Assembly: GCF_003576645.1 (NCBI RefSeq)
Contig: NC_044917.1
Coordinates: forward strand, 4,061,404-4,125,403
DNA from: Ipomoea triloba
Taxonomy: Eukaryota; Streptophyta; Magnoliopsida; Solanales; Convolvulaceae
DNA: 64,000 nucleotides
Reading direction: 5' to 3'
Positions 41,889 to 53,161 of this stretch are shown piece after piece. The notes under the pieces are model-generated. The model saw only the letters and a list, made by a program, of their open reading frames with translations, was not told the origin of the DNA and searched no databases. A program made the translations under genes and the position numbers. Position 1 is the first letter of the stretch. Each line of letters begins with the position of its first letter.

Positions 41889-42380
41889 GAGTTTATTACC
41901 GAAATGGTCCCTCGACTATTGCAAAATTACCAATTTGGTCCTCGACAATTTTGTGTACCCAATTAAGTCCTTCGACTATGAAAATTTTAACCAATTTGGT
42001 CCTCCGTTTATTTTTCCGTTAAATATCCGTTAAAATCGGGACCAAATTGGTAATTTTGCTATAGTCAAGGGACCAAATTGGTAATTTTACTATAGTCAAG
42101 GTACCATTTCAGTGAAAAATTAATTACTAATTTGGTCCCTTGACTATAGCAAAGTTACCAATTTGGTCCCATGACTATAGCAAAGTTACCAATTTGGTCC
42201 CATGACTATTGCAAAATTACCAATTTGGTCCCGATTTAACGGATGTTTAACGGCAAAATAAACGGAGGACCAACTTGGTTAAAATTTTCAAAGTCGATTG
42301 ACTTAATTGGGCACAAAAAATTGTCGAGGACCAAATTGGTAATTTCGCAATAGTCGAGGGACCATTTAGGTAATAAACTC
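41889..42380. mobile_element. Mutator-type foldback MITE with about 110-bp inverted arms
   Basis: A 492-bp element flanked by the 9-bp duplication CAAAATAAA (41880-41888, 42381-42389). Termini GAGTTTATTACCGAAATGG and, inverted, GAGTTTATTACCTAAATGG are near-identical, and the inverted arms extend about 110 bp. The centre holds further direct and inverted copies of ACCAATTTGGTCCC. No coding capacity. Confidence 0.9.
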
Positions 42381-42405
42381 CAAAATAAATATAAAACTCC
42401 AGTTT

Positions 42406-42463
42406 AACGTTTATATCGGGTGTGCTTTCCAAAAAAAAAAAAAAAACGTTTATATTGGGTGTG
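42406..42463 (+). mobile_element. Tail-only retroposed insertion with 19-bp TSD
   Basis: AACGTTTATATCGGGTGTG (42406-42424) is repeated with one mismatch at 42445-42463, flanking only CTTTCC plus a poly(A) run. Confidence 0.7.
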
Positions 42464-42960
42464 TTTGGTAAATGCTTGATAGCTGATAACTGATTGGATT
42501 AGTTGGTTTGATCAGCTGATAGTATTAATTGCATGATTGTAAAAAAAATGTTTGATAAATTAATTGTTTATTTTTAGCTGATTGTATGTAAAATTGTTTA
42601 TATAAAGGCATAAACATATTGTGCTAATTTATTAACTCTTAAATTACTTTTACAATAATAATTATTGTTATTATGAGTGAAATAAAAAAAAAATGTACAT
42701 TATTATTGTGCTAGGGAAACAAAAAGAAAAAGGGGCAAGACATGAACAACAACAAGAGAGATATAAATGTTAGGAATAACAAGGGTAAAATGATCATTTC
42801 ATAATTAAAGTTACTCCACTCTTCTTAGCTTTTCAGGTGCTGACTTATATATTATCCCGATAAGCTAATGTAGTAGGCCATTTTACCAAACACTTAAAAT
42901 AGTCTATTGACTAATCAAATCAACCAAAACTGATTTATCAACTATGTTACCAGACAAAGT
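42461..42960. mobile_element. GTTTGGTAA-type MITE
   Basis: GTGTTTGGTAAATGCTTGAT at the left and, inverted at the right, ACTTTGTCTGGTAACATAG. The arms share AACTGATTGGATTAGTTGG-type words in inverted orientation. No TSD was confirmed. Similar ends occur at 46960, 53930 and 61730. Confidence 0.5.
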
Positions 42961-45059
42961 ATTATATTTTAAAGTTCTCAAAACTATTTTTACACGTTTA
43001 TTTATTTATATAGCATCGCACGTGCATGTCATCGTATAAAGCTAATTAATAACTTTGCTTGCGATGAGAGGGGCTCCAACTAATGGCTTCCCCGGCCCCT
43101 ACTCGGCCGACAAGTTTTGCATTGAATTGGACATTGTACCATACTTCTTTTTTTGTTGTTTTTAATGCTGTAGAAGTAGAACAAACTAGATATATATTAT
43201 TTAGCAAGATGCGATCATTTTTCAATGATAATATTATAATCTTTACGGCTAGCAATTCGATCATTATTTTTAAACTTTTCAATAAAATTCGACGAAGGCG
43301 AAAATTTTGGTTATCAATTTTTTTTTTAATTCAAATATATATAGGCATCAAACAAAATTTAACGATTTTAAAACTTAAAATATTTAAGATAACCATATTT
43401 GTCAAGATTGCTTGATCAAGTACTACGAATTAAAAAAAGTAATCTTAGAATTCACACATCAACTCTTCTCGATTTGTTGTTTGAAAATGGAACTAGTTTA
43501 TATTGCCATCTTAGTATATACTATATAGTAACATATGATCTTCCATTTTACATAAATCATAATAAATTATTTTACTCACGACATTATGATACTCTTTGAA
43601 AATAATAATGTTAAATCTTGACGATAAATATAATTTCATTCAATTTCATGTATCTCATTCTTCTCTCTTCTCCCAAACTTCACTCATGTGACCAGTTGAG
43701 CTATCCATGCGGGCCCATGTATCTCATTCTAAAAGAATAACACCGTGCATCATATCCCACCATGCCGGAGGATAACATGGGCGCAACCAAATAAAAGATT
43801 GTGCATAACATAGTTAGCTATTTGGGTATCTATGCTCCGTTTGATTAAAAAAAAAAAAAGAAAACAAAAAACAAAAAATGGGAATCAAATATATGTAACT
43901 AATTCTCTTTGTATTTGGTACATCAATTGCAGGGATGATTAAGGTAGAAGTTGGTTGGGTGTGTGCATAATCTATGTTGTTACGAGCATTTGTTTCTTAG
44001 CTCAACACTCAACAACACAACAAGAAGTCATAAATAACTCTTAAAATAAGAATCAGCGAGCAGCAGCTTTCACCTAACAGCTGAAAAATTGGGTGCTAGA
44101 TTGCAATTTGGTGCCCCTAATCACTTGTAAAACAAGAAAAGGATTGAATTGAAGTGACGGAAACCTTTAAACGTAACAGAAAGAAAATCATGTCGGCGGC
44201 TATTGTGTTGCGTACGTTATGCTCTATTGTTATTCCTAATTGCTTCAATAATTAATTTTGATTGATTTTAATTGCCTTGACTCAATACAATTAAGTAGTA
44301 TAGAAACAGTACTAAAAGGAATGAATGTAAATAAATGATTCCAACAATTTTTAGGTAAAAACCAAAAAGGTAAAAATTACAGTTTAATTTTCAACAAATT
44401 AACTTTGTGGTCTAGTGGCACACTGGCACCCAGTTGCACCCCACATGGGAAGGGGCGAGTTCGAGACTCAGTATAATATGTGCAGTCTAACTATTAGCTT
44501 AGACTTTTAGTTGAGATGGAGCAATGCACAGAATGGTGACTCAGAAAATCAGAATTGCTCGTGCAGGTATTTAAGTAACATTCTTAATTCTTAATTAATC
44601 AACCGCTAGAATTTATGAATATGCTTATGTTTGTATCAATTGACCAACATATGGAGTGATACTATCTCAACAATTATGATAAATTCATCAACATCCCAAC
44701 AAGGGTTTAGTCAAGCATAACCAAGTTGACATGAACCATTAAGAATTAATAGAAATCAAATACTAGAATAATAATGATCAAAAGTAGGAAGATCTAAATG
44801 ATCAAAACCAACCGATTCGTTTGTTCAACCCACCCCATCTCCTTCCTAAAAATTTATTTATTATTCAGTCACCGCATCCATACAAATTCCGGATTCTCCG
44901 ATCCAATCTACCATATCCAATTCCTTGTATTTTTCCCACCAACCCAAATATCCTTCAAAATTCTTTTTTTTTCTTTTTTTAATATCCCATCTGATATAAT
45001 CACCACTGTATCCCTAATCTAGCTTGTAGTTACATTAACAATCTGTCTATCAACTGCTC
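42961..45059. other. Spacer upstream of the kinase gene
   Basis: AT-rich. A tRNA-like minus-strand word GATAGCTCAACTGGTCAC near 43690-43708 recurs (diverged) at about 54837 and is probably a SINE head. No gene is seen apart from the repeat at 44402-44530. Confidence 0.4.
44402..44530 (+). mobile_element. tRNA-derived SINE, second family
   Basis: The head TTTGTGGTCTAGTGGCACAC resembles the 18517 SINE, with a box B-like GAGTTCGAGACTC, but the body differs (ATATGTGCAGTCTAACTATT then CTTTTAGTTGAGATGGAGCA) and is shared with 14878-15005 and 4927-4990. Confidence 0.55.
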
Positions 45060-45269
45060 TGAATAATTAACATTTTTAAATTTATATTTTAAAAATATTA
45101 TCTGGCATTACGCGCACTGATTAGTTAAGAATTTTTGTTTTTTTCTAAAATAAATTAAAACTTGTTATAGGAGTTTTATGAAAGTACACTGAGCATTTTA
45201 TATTCCAAATTTTGCCACGTTGTAAATTTTGTAGTAAGTCAGTGTTAGAGTGAGTGGGGAAAAGGGCAC

Positions 45270-45277
45270 TATATAAA
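45270..45277 (+). promoter_or_regulatory. TATA box of the kinase gene
   Basis: TATATAAA, 72 nt upstream of the start codon at 45349. The duplicate has the same box at 47646-47653. Confidence 0.55.
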
Positions 45278-45348
45278 GATTCAGACTGAGGGAAAATCTT
45301 ATTCATACCAACACAAAAGAATAAAAATTGAATCTTTCGCGGTGAAAG

Positions 45349-46596
45349 ATGAAGTGGATTAGAGGCAAGACCATAGGCTGTGGCTCCTCGGCCACCGTGT
45401 CAATCGCCACTTCTTGGAATTCCGGCGAGACATTCGCCGTTAAGTCCGCCGAGTTATCCAAGTCGGAGTTCTTGCAAAGAGAGCAAGAAATTCTGTCCAG
45501 TTTGAGCTGTCCGCAGATAGTTGAATACAAGGGGTGTGATATCACGATGGAGGATAACAAGCTCATGTTCAACCTCCTCCTTGAGCACATGCCGGCCGGC
45601 ACGCTCGCCGAGCACGGCGGCCGGATCGGAGAATCAAGAATGGGTGAATATGCTGGGCAAATCGCACAGGGGCTAGATTACTTGCATTCAGTTGGGGTAG
45701 TGCATTGCGACATTAAGGGCAGGAACATTTTGGTGGGGAATAGTGGCGTCAAAATTGCCGATTTCGGTTGCTCTAAGCGGCTCCGGGGAGCTTCCGCCGC
45801 GTCAATCGGCGGCGGAACACCGATGTTCATGGCGCCGGAGGTGGCGCAGGGGAAAGAGCAGGGCTTTGCGGCGGATATATGGGCGCTAGGATGTACCGTC
45901 ATCGAAATGGCCACCGGCGGGTCATCGCCGTGGCCTAATATCACCGGCGGTCCGGCTGCATTGCTTTATCACATCGCATTTTCCGGCGAATCGCCGCCGG
46001 TCCCGGATTTTCTGTCCGACAAAGCCAAGGATTTCTTAGAGAAATGCTTGAGACGAGACCCCAGAGAACGATGGACTGCGAAACAGCTTCTCAAACACCC
46101 ATTTCTCCGGGAAATTAATTCTTTCGCTTTGCCAAAACAAGAATCGATTATAATTTCCCCAACAAGTGTTCTTGATCAAGGCATTTGGAATTCATCAATG
46201 GAGGAATCACAAAGCACTTGTGAACATGCCCAAACATTTACTACTTCATCATCGGATTCTCCGAAGCAGAGGGTCAGACAATTGTGCTGGAATTCAAGTA
46301 GACCGAACTGGGAACATGATGAAGCTTCTTGGATCAGTGTGAGAAGCAGGGGAGATGATGACGTGGCAGGTCTTCATTGTCGCGAAGAAAATGGGGTTTT
46401 TTGTGCACACACGAACTCGACAGTGAATTTCTTAGATTATTGTAAGAGTAGTAGCAGTAGTTATGTCCCCTTAGCTTCATCCGTTGTACACCAAAACATT
46501 GTCACTTCCGGTGGGAATTCTACTTTGAAAAAGAGAGTAAATCAATTGCATTTATTCTATATCTTGTTGTCACTTATATTTAGTTTAATCCTTTAA
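45349..46596 (+). CDS. MAPKKK17/18-like protein kinase (first of two identical copies)
   Basis: An intronless serine/threonine kinase of the MEKK-like MAPKKK class, 415 aa as an open frame. Glycine loop GCGSSATV at residues 10-17, ATP-binding lysine K32 in FAVK, catalytic HCDIKGRN at 119-126, DFG 138-140, activation segment GTPMFMAPE 156-164, and a DIWALGC segment. In Arabidopsis MAPKKK17/18 act in abscisic acid signalling; that role is inferred from similarity. After the kinase domain (about residue 260) the tail is low-complexity. The last residues LFYILLSLIFSLIL look unlike a kinase tail: an intron with donor AGA|GTAAAT near 46537 and acceptor GTGATAG near 46648 could replace them, but this is unproven. 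Confidence 0.88.
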   Translation: MKWIRGKTIGCGSSATVSIATSWNSGETFAVKSAELSKSEFLQREQEILSSLSCPQIVEYKGCDITMEDNKLMFNLLLEHMPAGTLAEHGGRIGESRMGEYAGQIAQGLDYLHSVGVVHCDIKGRNILVGNSGVKIADFGCSKRLRGASAASIGGGTPMFMAPEVAQGKEQGFAADIWALGCTVIEMATGGSSPWPNITGGPAALLYHIAFSGESPPVPDFLSDKAKDFLEKCLRRDPRERWTAKQLLKHPFLREINSFALPKQESIIISPTSVLDQGIWNSSMEESQSTCEHAQTFTTSSSDSPKQRVRQLCWNSSRPNWEHDEASWISVRSRGDDDVAGLHCREENGVFCAHTNSTVNFLDYCKSSSSSYVPLASSVVHQNIVTSGGNSTLKKRVNQLHLFYILLSLIFSLIL

Positions 46597-46959
46597 AATT
46601 GGCACATTTAATTTTTCATTTTTAATCCCTATTTTTTGTTTGTGATAGAGAAATAGTAGCCGATATCTAAAGATGTCTAACTGGGTAATTAAATTCAACC
46701 CACGTATAATAATTCGTATAAGAATTTGTGTCAGTTTTGTGACGGACTCATAATGTGAACTCACCGTCAATTATAAACATAAACTTTCCGGACACGTACA
46801 AAAATTTCATCTATATATAAGTCATGTTGATACAATAATTGAAGAAGTCATGTTTGTTCAAACATCAAATGCACACTGGCAAAGTAGGAAATCACAATCA
46901 TACTACAAGTTTCTCCTTATAATTGACCATGAGTTTATAATTGCACAAAAAAAGAGCAC

Positions 46960-47360
46960 AACTTTGTTTGATGGAACTTATTTTAAAAGTTATAACTTAT
47001 TTTAACTACAAATAAGTTATAAACTTGGTTTCGTAAACATTATGAGTTTAAAATAATAGGTTATTTTGAAACTTTACTAAGTAGCATTTTAAAATAAGTT
47101 ATTAACTTTTAACTTTTTTTCCCTTTATATCCTTATTAATTTTAAAAAATAACATCATCTACCCTTCATTAATAATTTTTTTTTGAATATCTTAGTTTAT
47201 CATTTTATGTTTTTTTTTACACTTATTAGCTTATATTCTATCAAAGTATCAATAGCTAATTTTACCAAACACTTTAATTTCAATTAATTAGCTTATTAAC
47301 TATTACATACTAATTTTTAAGCTTTAAGCTAACTTTTCAACTAAATGTGCCAAACAAAGT
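46960..47360. mobile_element. GTTTG-type MITE downstream of the kinase gene
   Basis: ACTTTGTTTGATGGAAC at the left and, inverted at the right, AGACTTTGTTTGGCAC, with AT-rich inverted arms (AAAATAAGTTATAACT-type words). TSD not resolved. Its duplicate lies at 49336-49736. Confidence 0.55.
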
Positions 47361-47434
47361 CTAATAACAAGACAAACTTTTAGGAATCTCATTATATTCC
47401 GGGCCTATTAAATGTGATCATTAAAAAAAAAAAA

Positions 47435-47435
47435 N
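47435..47435. other. Ambiguous base N at the duplication junction
   Basis: A single N after a 12-A run. The sequence immediately to the right restarts at the equivalent of 45060. See the 45060-49810 entry. Confidence 0.95.
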
Positions 47436-47724
47436 TGAATAATTAACATTTTTAAATTTATATTTTAAAAATATTATCTGGCATTACGCGCACTGATTAG
47501 TTAAGAATTTTTGTTTTTTTCTAAAATAAATTAAAACTTGTTATAGGAGTTTTATGAAAGTACACTGAGCATTTTATATTCCAAATTTTGCCACGTTGTA
47601 AATTTTGTAGTAAGTCAGTGTTAGAGTGAGTGGGGAAAAGGGCACTATATAAAGATTCAGACTGAGGGAAAATCTTATTCATACCAACACAAAAGAATAA
47701 AAATTGAATCTTTCGCGGTGAAAG

Positions 47725-48972
47725 ATGAAGTGGATTAGAGGCAAGACCATAGGCTGTGGCTCCTCGGCCACCGTGTCAATCGCCACTTCTTGGAATTCCG
47801 GCGAGACATTCGCCGTTAAGTCCGCCGAGTTATCCAAGTCGGAGTTCTTGCAAAGAGAGCAAGAAATTCTGTCCAGTTTGAGCTGTCCGCAGATAGTTGA
47901 ATACAAGGGGTGTGATATCACGATGGAGGATAACAAGCTCATGTTCAACCTCCTCCTTGAGCACATGCCGGCCGGCACGCTCGCCGAGCACGGCGGCCGG
48001 ATCGGAGAATCAAGAATGGGTGAATATGCTGGGCAAATCGCACAGGGGCTAGATTACTTGCATTCAGTTGGGGTAGTGCATTGCGACATTAAGGGCAGGA
48101 ACATTTTGGTGGGGAATAGTGGCGTCAAAATTGCCGATTTCGGTTGCTCTAAGCGGCTCCGGGGAGCTTCCGCCGCGTCAATCGGCGGCGGAACACCGAT
48201 GTTCATGGCGCCGGAGGTGGCGCAGGGGAAAGAGCAGGGCTTTGCGGCGGATATATGGGCGCTAGGATGTACCGTCATCGAAATGGCCACCGGCGGGTCA
48301 TCGCCGTGGCCTAATATCACCGGCGGTCCGGCTGCATTGCTTTATCACATCGCATTTTCCGGCGAATCGCCGCCGGTCCCGGATTTTCTGTCCGACAAAG
48401 CCAAGGATTTCTTAGAGAAATGCTTGAGACGAGACCCCAGAGAACGATGGACTGCGAAACAGCTTCTCAAACACCCATTTCTCCGGGAAATTAATTCTTT
48501 CGCTTTGCCAAAACAAGAATCGATTATAATTTCCCCAACAAGTGTTCTTGATCAAGGCATTTGGAATTCATCAATGGAGGAATCACAAAGCACTTGTGAA
48601 CATGCCCAAACATTTACTACTTCATCATCGGATTCTCCGAAGCAGAGGGTCAGACAATTGTGCTGGAATTCAAGTAGACCGAACTGGGAACATGATGAAG
48701 CTTCTTGGATCAGTGTGAGAAGCAGGGGAGATGATGACGTGGCAGGTCTTCATTGTCGCGAAGAAAATGGGGTTTTTTGTGCACACACGAACTCGACAGT
48801 GAATTTCTTAGATTATTGTAAGAGTAGTAGCAGTAGTTATGTCCCCTTAGCTTCATCCGTTGTACACCAAAACATTGTCACTTCCGGTGGGAATTCTACT
48901 TTGAAAAAGAGAGTAAATCAATTGCATTTATTCTATATCTTGTTGTCACTTATATTTAGTTTAATCCTTTAA
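47725..48972 (+). CDS. MAPKKK17/18-like protein kinase (second, identical copy; likely artefact)
   Basis: Protein identical to the product of 45349-46596 over all 415 residues, and the flanks look identical too. No synonymous difference was seen, which a real paralogue would normally show. It is listed because the sequence is present, but the genome probably has one gene here. Confidence 0.6.
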   Translation: MKWIRGKTIGCGSSATVSIATSWNSGETFAVKSAELSKSEFLQREQEILSSLSCPQIVEYKGCDITMEDNKLMFNLLLEHMPAGTLAEHGGRIGESRMGEYAGQIAQGLDYLHSVGVVHCDIKGRNILVGNSGVKIADFGCSKRLRGASAASIGGGTPMFMAPEVAQGKEQGFAADIWALGCTVIEMATGGSSPWPNITGGPAALLYHIAFSGESPPVPDFLSDKAKDFLEKCLRRDPRERWTAKQLLKHPFLREINSFALPKQESIIISPTSVLDQGIWNSSMEESQSTCEHAQTFTTSSSDSPKQRVRQLCWNSSRPNWEHDEASWISVRSRGDDDVAGLHCREENGVFCAHTNSTVNFLDYCKSSSSSYVPLASSVVHQNIVTSGGNSTLKKRVNQLHLFYILLSLIFSLIL

Positions 48973-49335
48973 AATTGGCACATTTAATTTTTCATTTTTA
49001 ATCCCTATTTTTTGTTTGTGATAGAGAAATAGTAGCCGATATCTAAAGATGTCTAACTGGGTAATTAAATTCAACCCACGTATAATAATTCGTATAAGAA
49101 TTTGTGTCAGTTTTGTGACGGACTCATAATGTGAACTCACCGTCAATTATAAACATAAACTTTCCGGACACGTACAAAAATTTCATCTATATATAAGTCA
49201 TGTTGATACAATAATTGAAGAAGTCATGTTTGTTCAAACATCAAATGCACACTGGCAAAGTAGGAAATCACAATCATACTACAAGTTTCTCCTTATAATT
49301 GACCATGAGTTTATAATTGCACAAAAAAAGAGCAC

Positions 49336-49736
49336 AACTTTGTTTGATGGAACTTATTTTAAAAGTTATAACTTATTTTAACTACAAATAAGTTATAAAC
49401 TTGGTTTCGTAAACATTATGAGTTTAAAATAATAGGTTATTTTGAAACTTTACTAAGTAGCATTTTAAAATAAGTTATTAACTTTTAACTTTTTTTCCCT
49501 TTATATCCTTATTAATTTTAAAAAATAACATCATCTACCCTTCATTAATAATTTTTTTTTGAATATCTTAGTTTATCATTTTATGTTTTTTTTTACACTT
49601 ATTAGCTTATATTCTATCAAAGTATCAATAGCTAATTTTACCAAACACTTTAATTTCAATTAATTAGCTTATTAACTATTACATACTAATTTTTAAGCTT
49701 TAAGCTAACTTTTCAACTAAATGTGCCAAACAAAGT
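49336..49736. mobile_element. Duplicate of the 46960-47360 MITE
   Basis: Offset exactly 2376 bp from 46960-47360, as part of the 2,375-bp repeat. Confidence 0.5.
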
Positions 49737-49895
49737 CTAATAACAAGACAAACTTTTAGGAATCTCATTATATTCCGGGCCTATTAAATGTGATCATTAA
49801 AAAAAAAAAACAAAATATAAAATTGACACAAAAGTAAAAAACTAAAAACTAAAAATGAAATTAACTCATTTCATTATCATTTAAACTGAGGCACT

Positions 49896-49957
49896 AAAAG
49901 CAAGTATATATTTAAAAAAAAAAAAAAAAAAAAGAAAGAAAAAAAGCAAGTATATAT
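49896..49957 (+). mobile_element. Tail-only retroposed insertion with 16-bp direct repeat
   Basis: AAAAGCAAGTATATAT at 49896-49911 and 49942-49957 flanks only TT plus an A-rich run. Confidence 0.6.
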
Positions 49958-50332
49958 AAAATATAATGCTCCTTATATTTCAGATTGAATGTATTAAATA
50001 TTACACATAAAAATTACCTAGCTATCTGTTAAAATAAAAAGTGACCAGAAATTTAAAAAAAAAATCATCTTAATTAATAATTTGAAAGGTTGAAGTGATA
50101 CCATGTATACGCATTATTACGCAATACATATATGGATCATTAATTCAACGATATATAGAACGGAACTTGGGATATGCATATTATCAGTCCAAGATCAGAG
50201 CCTCAACTTCATTCTTCCCAATAATTTGGACTGAGTTTCATTGGCTCAAGGGACCTTCTTCATCTTTCTTCATCTAATTAACAAGATACCTATATATATA
50301 TATATATATATATATACACCAGATCAGAACGA
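49958..50332. other. Spacer and 3' flank of the SLAH gene
   Basis: AT-rich, with a TA microsatellite at 50291-50316 close to the stop codon of the minus-strand SLAH gene. No separate gene. Confidence 0.5.
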
Positions 50333-53070
50333 TTAAGAAACAATACTGCAATGGCCATCGTCGTGGTCGGCGGGGAGAAGCAAAGTGGTATTGAGTGCAG
50401 TGCACAGCAAAAGAAGAAGCAAAACCAGCACAGAAAGCCCAGAAAGAATGAGCATTAGGATGTGGGCTTCTGTGCTCTTCACTTCCTGCGCGTACTCCGT
50501 CGACGCCATCGCCATTGCCGTCAAAGGAAAAGAATACGCCCACCATGCCACGTTGAATTTCTTCATGGATTTCTTGAATAACGCCGGCCGACACACCTGC
50601 TTCCATGGACGCACGAATTACGTCAAACGACAAACAAAGTAGTTTTAAAAAAAGCAATTACGTACGGTACTTGTATACTTTACTGTCGGGAAAAAAAGGA
50701 TTTGCTTATTAGCTGTAAAGCAAAAGAGTATATATAAAATTATATTATATGTATAGTAGGTTTACAGTCATTAGTTTCTAATTACTGAGCTGTGATTACG
50801 TATACAATTGAATTAACCATAGTTAGTTCATTACGGAAATTAAAGAAGGTAGTCTTCATAATTCATTTGAAGTTTGGCATTTTTAGTTACAAACCATCTT
50901 GATGAGGAGGTCTTGATTGATGATCATATTCACGGTAAGTAAAGAAGCATAATATATACAGTACAGAACCCGAATGAAGAAGCAAAAATCAGTTGCAACA
51001 ACTTATACAAAACTAAGCGAACCAAAAGAATAGGCCTAATTAAAACTGAGCAAGAACTAAATTTCAATAAAGATCAATTATAATAGTATGAACTCAAACT
51101 TAAAAGAATTATCTTTTATTTTAGATTCAAGGTATTATTTTATTTTATTTAACAAAAGCGACCCATGGGGTGACGGCCGAGTGGGGTTAGATAGACCCTA
51201 CTTGTTATTATTAATTAAATTAAAAGTTTTATAGTCGCCACAAAAGAAAAACTTTTAAATATCCCAAATTTACAAATTAAGCACGCCAAAAAAATATATT
51301 CATCAAATCATTTAGACTAGAAAGGTTACATCAAGGAGTTATGTTATTTTTATTTTTCATTTATTAGTTCTTGAAGATTATGGAGTAATTATCAAGTTAA
51401 TGGCTGCCAGCTAAACCTTAGTTGTTAGAAAATGATTTTTTTATTTTTTATTTTTTATTTTTTGTGATAAGTTTTCCACTTCTACTAACTTTGACGAAGT
51501 TAATTATTTTTCATTTTATTTTTCTACTTTTTATAGTCCGTAAGAAAACAAAGTCCTAGGTAACCTAATTTGATGTGATACTTACCAATTATTTAATCAA
51601 AACTCCTCCCTAATATGAACCTATAGACCGTAGTCAATTGATGAACGGTTCAGATTGTGCGGATGAGGCCACGCGACGACAATGGTCTTTTTTACAAAGA
51701 AAATGACATACACGAGTACACGACTGCACAAGTACATGAAAAGGATCTTTAAAAAAAGCCAATTTGAATTCCAACACTTTATGGATCGGTCTTATGTTGT
51801 CCCATCAATGGATTTTAAGCTGCAGTGACAGCTACGATAAGCTAATTTTCCATGTCGAGACAATTGTTTAATCAAGAAACATGTATGATATAGTGGCATA
51901 CTGCTGTATAGATAATGGTAAGTGTATTTTAAAGAATATAATTTTTGTCATGTGTTCAATTTTATAATAGTTCTTTTTATCTTATATAGATTAATCAAAA
52001 CATATCCTATTAAGAATATATAAAGTATTATTTAAAAATAATTTCAGCCAAATTAGTCAAACTGTCCATCGATTAAATTTCAATGCAAGCAGCTTATTAA
52101 GTTGATCGGTTATAGTCCGTTGATTTTCTTGTTATTCAAATAATTATACCGAGTAATAATAAAAAATACATACCAGGGAAATGAAGAGAAACAGGGAGAG
52201 ATAAAATAGCATCTTTGACGAGTTGTCGAAGTTTCCAGAGATGGAGTCCCAAGCCAAGCTTGCCATGCTCGGAGCAGCAAAGAAGAGAAAGAAAACCGGC
52301 CGGAGAATCGCCGGAATCGAGCTACTTCCGGGCAACCGCTGATACAGGGTGACAAAGAGGACAAAATAATGCGCCATGCCCAGTGAAAACATGCAAACGG
52401 CGCTCTCTTTCCACCCCATCTGAGCCGCGGCTCGAGCGCAGACCAAGTTTCCGATCACCGACATCTGGCTCGTCGGGTTGGCGATGCCGGAGAGGTACCG
52501 CTTCCCTTTGGTGAACCACTGGCCGTAAATCTTGACATCGAGGGCCACGATGGGGACCACAAACACCCACCAAAGCACCAGGTAATAAGCCGTCTTGGGT
52601 TTAAAGAACGGCGTGGCTTGCAACAAGAGGAGCCACGAAATCCACGGCGCGAAGAGGTAGTTCACGCCGACGTGGTTCAGGAACTCATCCTTAACCATGT
52701 CGAAGCGGAGGAAACATCGGACGGCGTAGATTAAAGACAGCGAGACCAGCGTGAAGAGCGCTAAAGACCATAGGACAAGGAAAGCCGTGGAAGGCAGCCT
52801 GTGGAGCATTCGGCTTAAAGAGTGAATGTCGCCGCCGCCGTTTGAGGGCGGCTCGCTTAGCGTTTTCCATAGTAACGCCTGGCTGCACAGAGAGAGGCTT
52901 ATACGAAAATACCCCGCATGCAATTTCATCAAGATTGCCAAAATTAAGGCCTTGGCTTTGATAAGAACTCCGGTTTTATTTTGTGGGGAAGAGCCAATAG
53001 ACTCAATAGTGCTTGTGACATTCACGACAACCTCAGCCTGGGGTTGAGATTCTTGGTTAAGGTTTGCCAT
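50333..53070 (-). CDS. S-type anion channel, SLAH1/SLAH4-like
   Basis: A plasma-membrane anion channel of the SLAC/TehA family (chloride or nitrate; SLAH1 in Arabidopsis is thought to modulate SLAH3). Two exons on the minus strand: 53070-52174 and 50596-50333, with a 1.58-kb GT-AG intron. The 386-aa product is close to the SLAH1 length. The short N-terminus lacks the long cytosolic tail of SLAC1/SLAH3. About ten hydrophobic helices are visible, with family-typical stretches HVGVNYLFAPW, NPTSQMSVIGN, and in exon 2 VCRPALFKKSMKKFNVAWWAY and STEYAQEV. The ATG at 53070 is preferred; an in-frame ATG at 53088 would add six residues. A TATA-like CTATATATATG lies at about 53151-53161. Confidence 0.93.
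50600..52173 (-). other. Intron of the SLAH gene
   Basis: AT-rich. Around 51168-51200 is a tRNA-like GACGGCCGAGTGGGGTTAG without a B box or cloverleaf. No gene is seen. Confidence 0.5.
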
Positions 53071-53161
53071 TGCAATTGCATGCAGCATTTAGTACTATAC
53101 GTGATCTTTAGCGTTTGGGTTTGGTTGTTCCATTGCATAAGGATTGGGAACATATATATAG

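Larger units (their letters stand above)
45060..49810. repeat. 2,375-bp direct repeat separated by one N (probable false duplication)
   Basis: 45060-47434 and 47436-49810 appear base-for-base identical by eye, offset 2376, covering promoter, kinase gene, 3' flank and a MITE. The first copy ends in poly(A) directly at an N (47435); the second begins immediately after it. Real duplications rarely break exactly at an ambiguous base. Confidence 0.9.

Noticed and set aside
43083..43415. 110-codon open frame on the plus strand
   Set aside because: AT-rich, Phe/Ile/Lys-dominated, no recognisable motif and no splice partners; judged a chance frame.
51160..51215. tRNA-like GACGGCCGAGTGGGGTTAG in the SLAH intron
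   Set aside because: Resembles box A of Leu/Ser tRNA but no box B, anticodon arm or acceptor pairing can be drawn.
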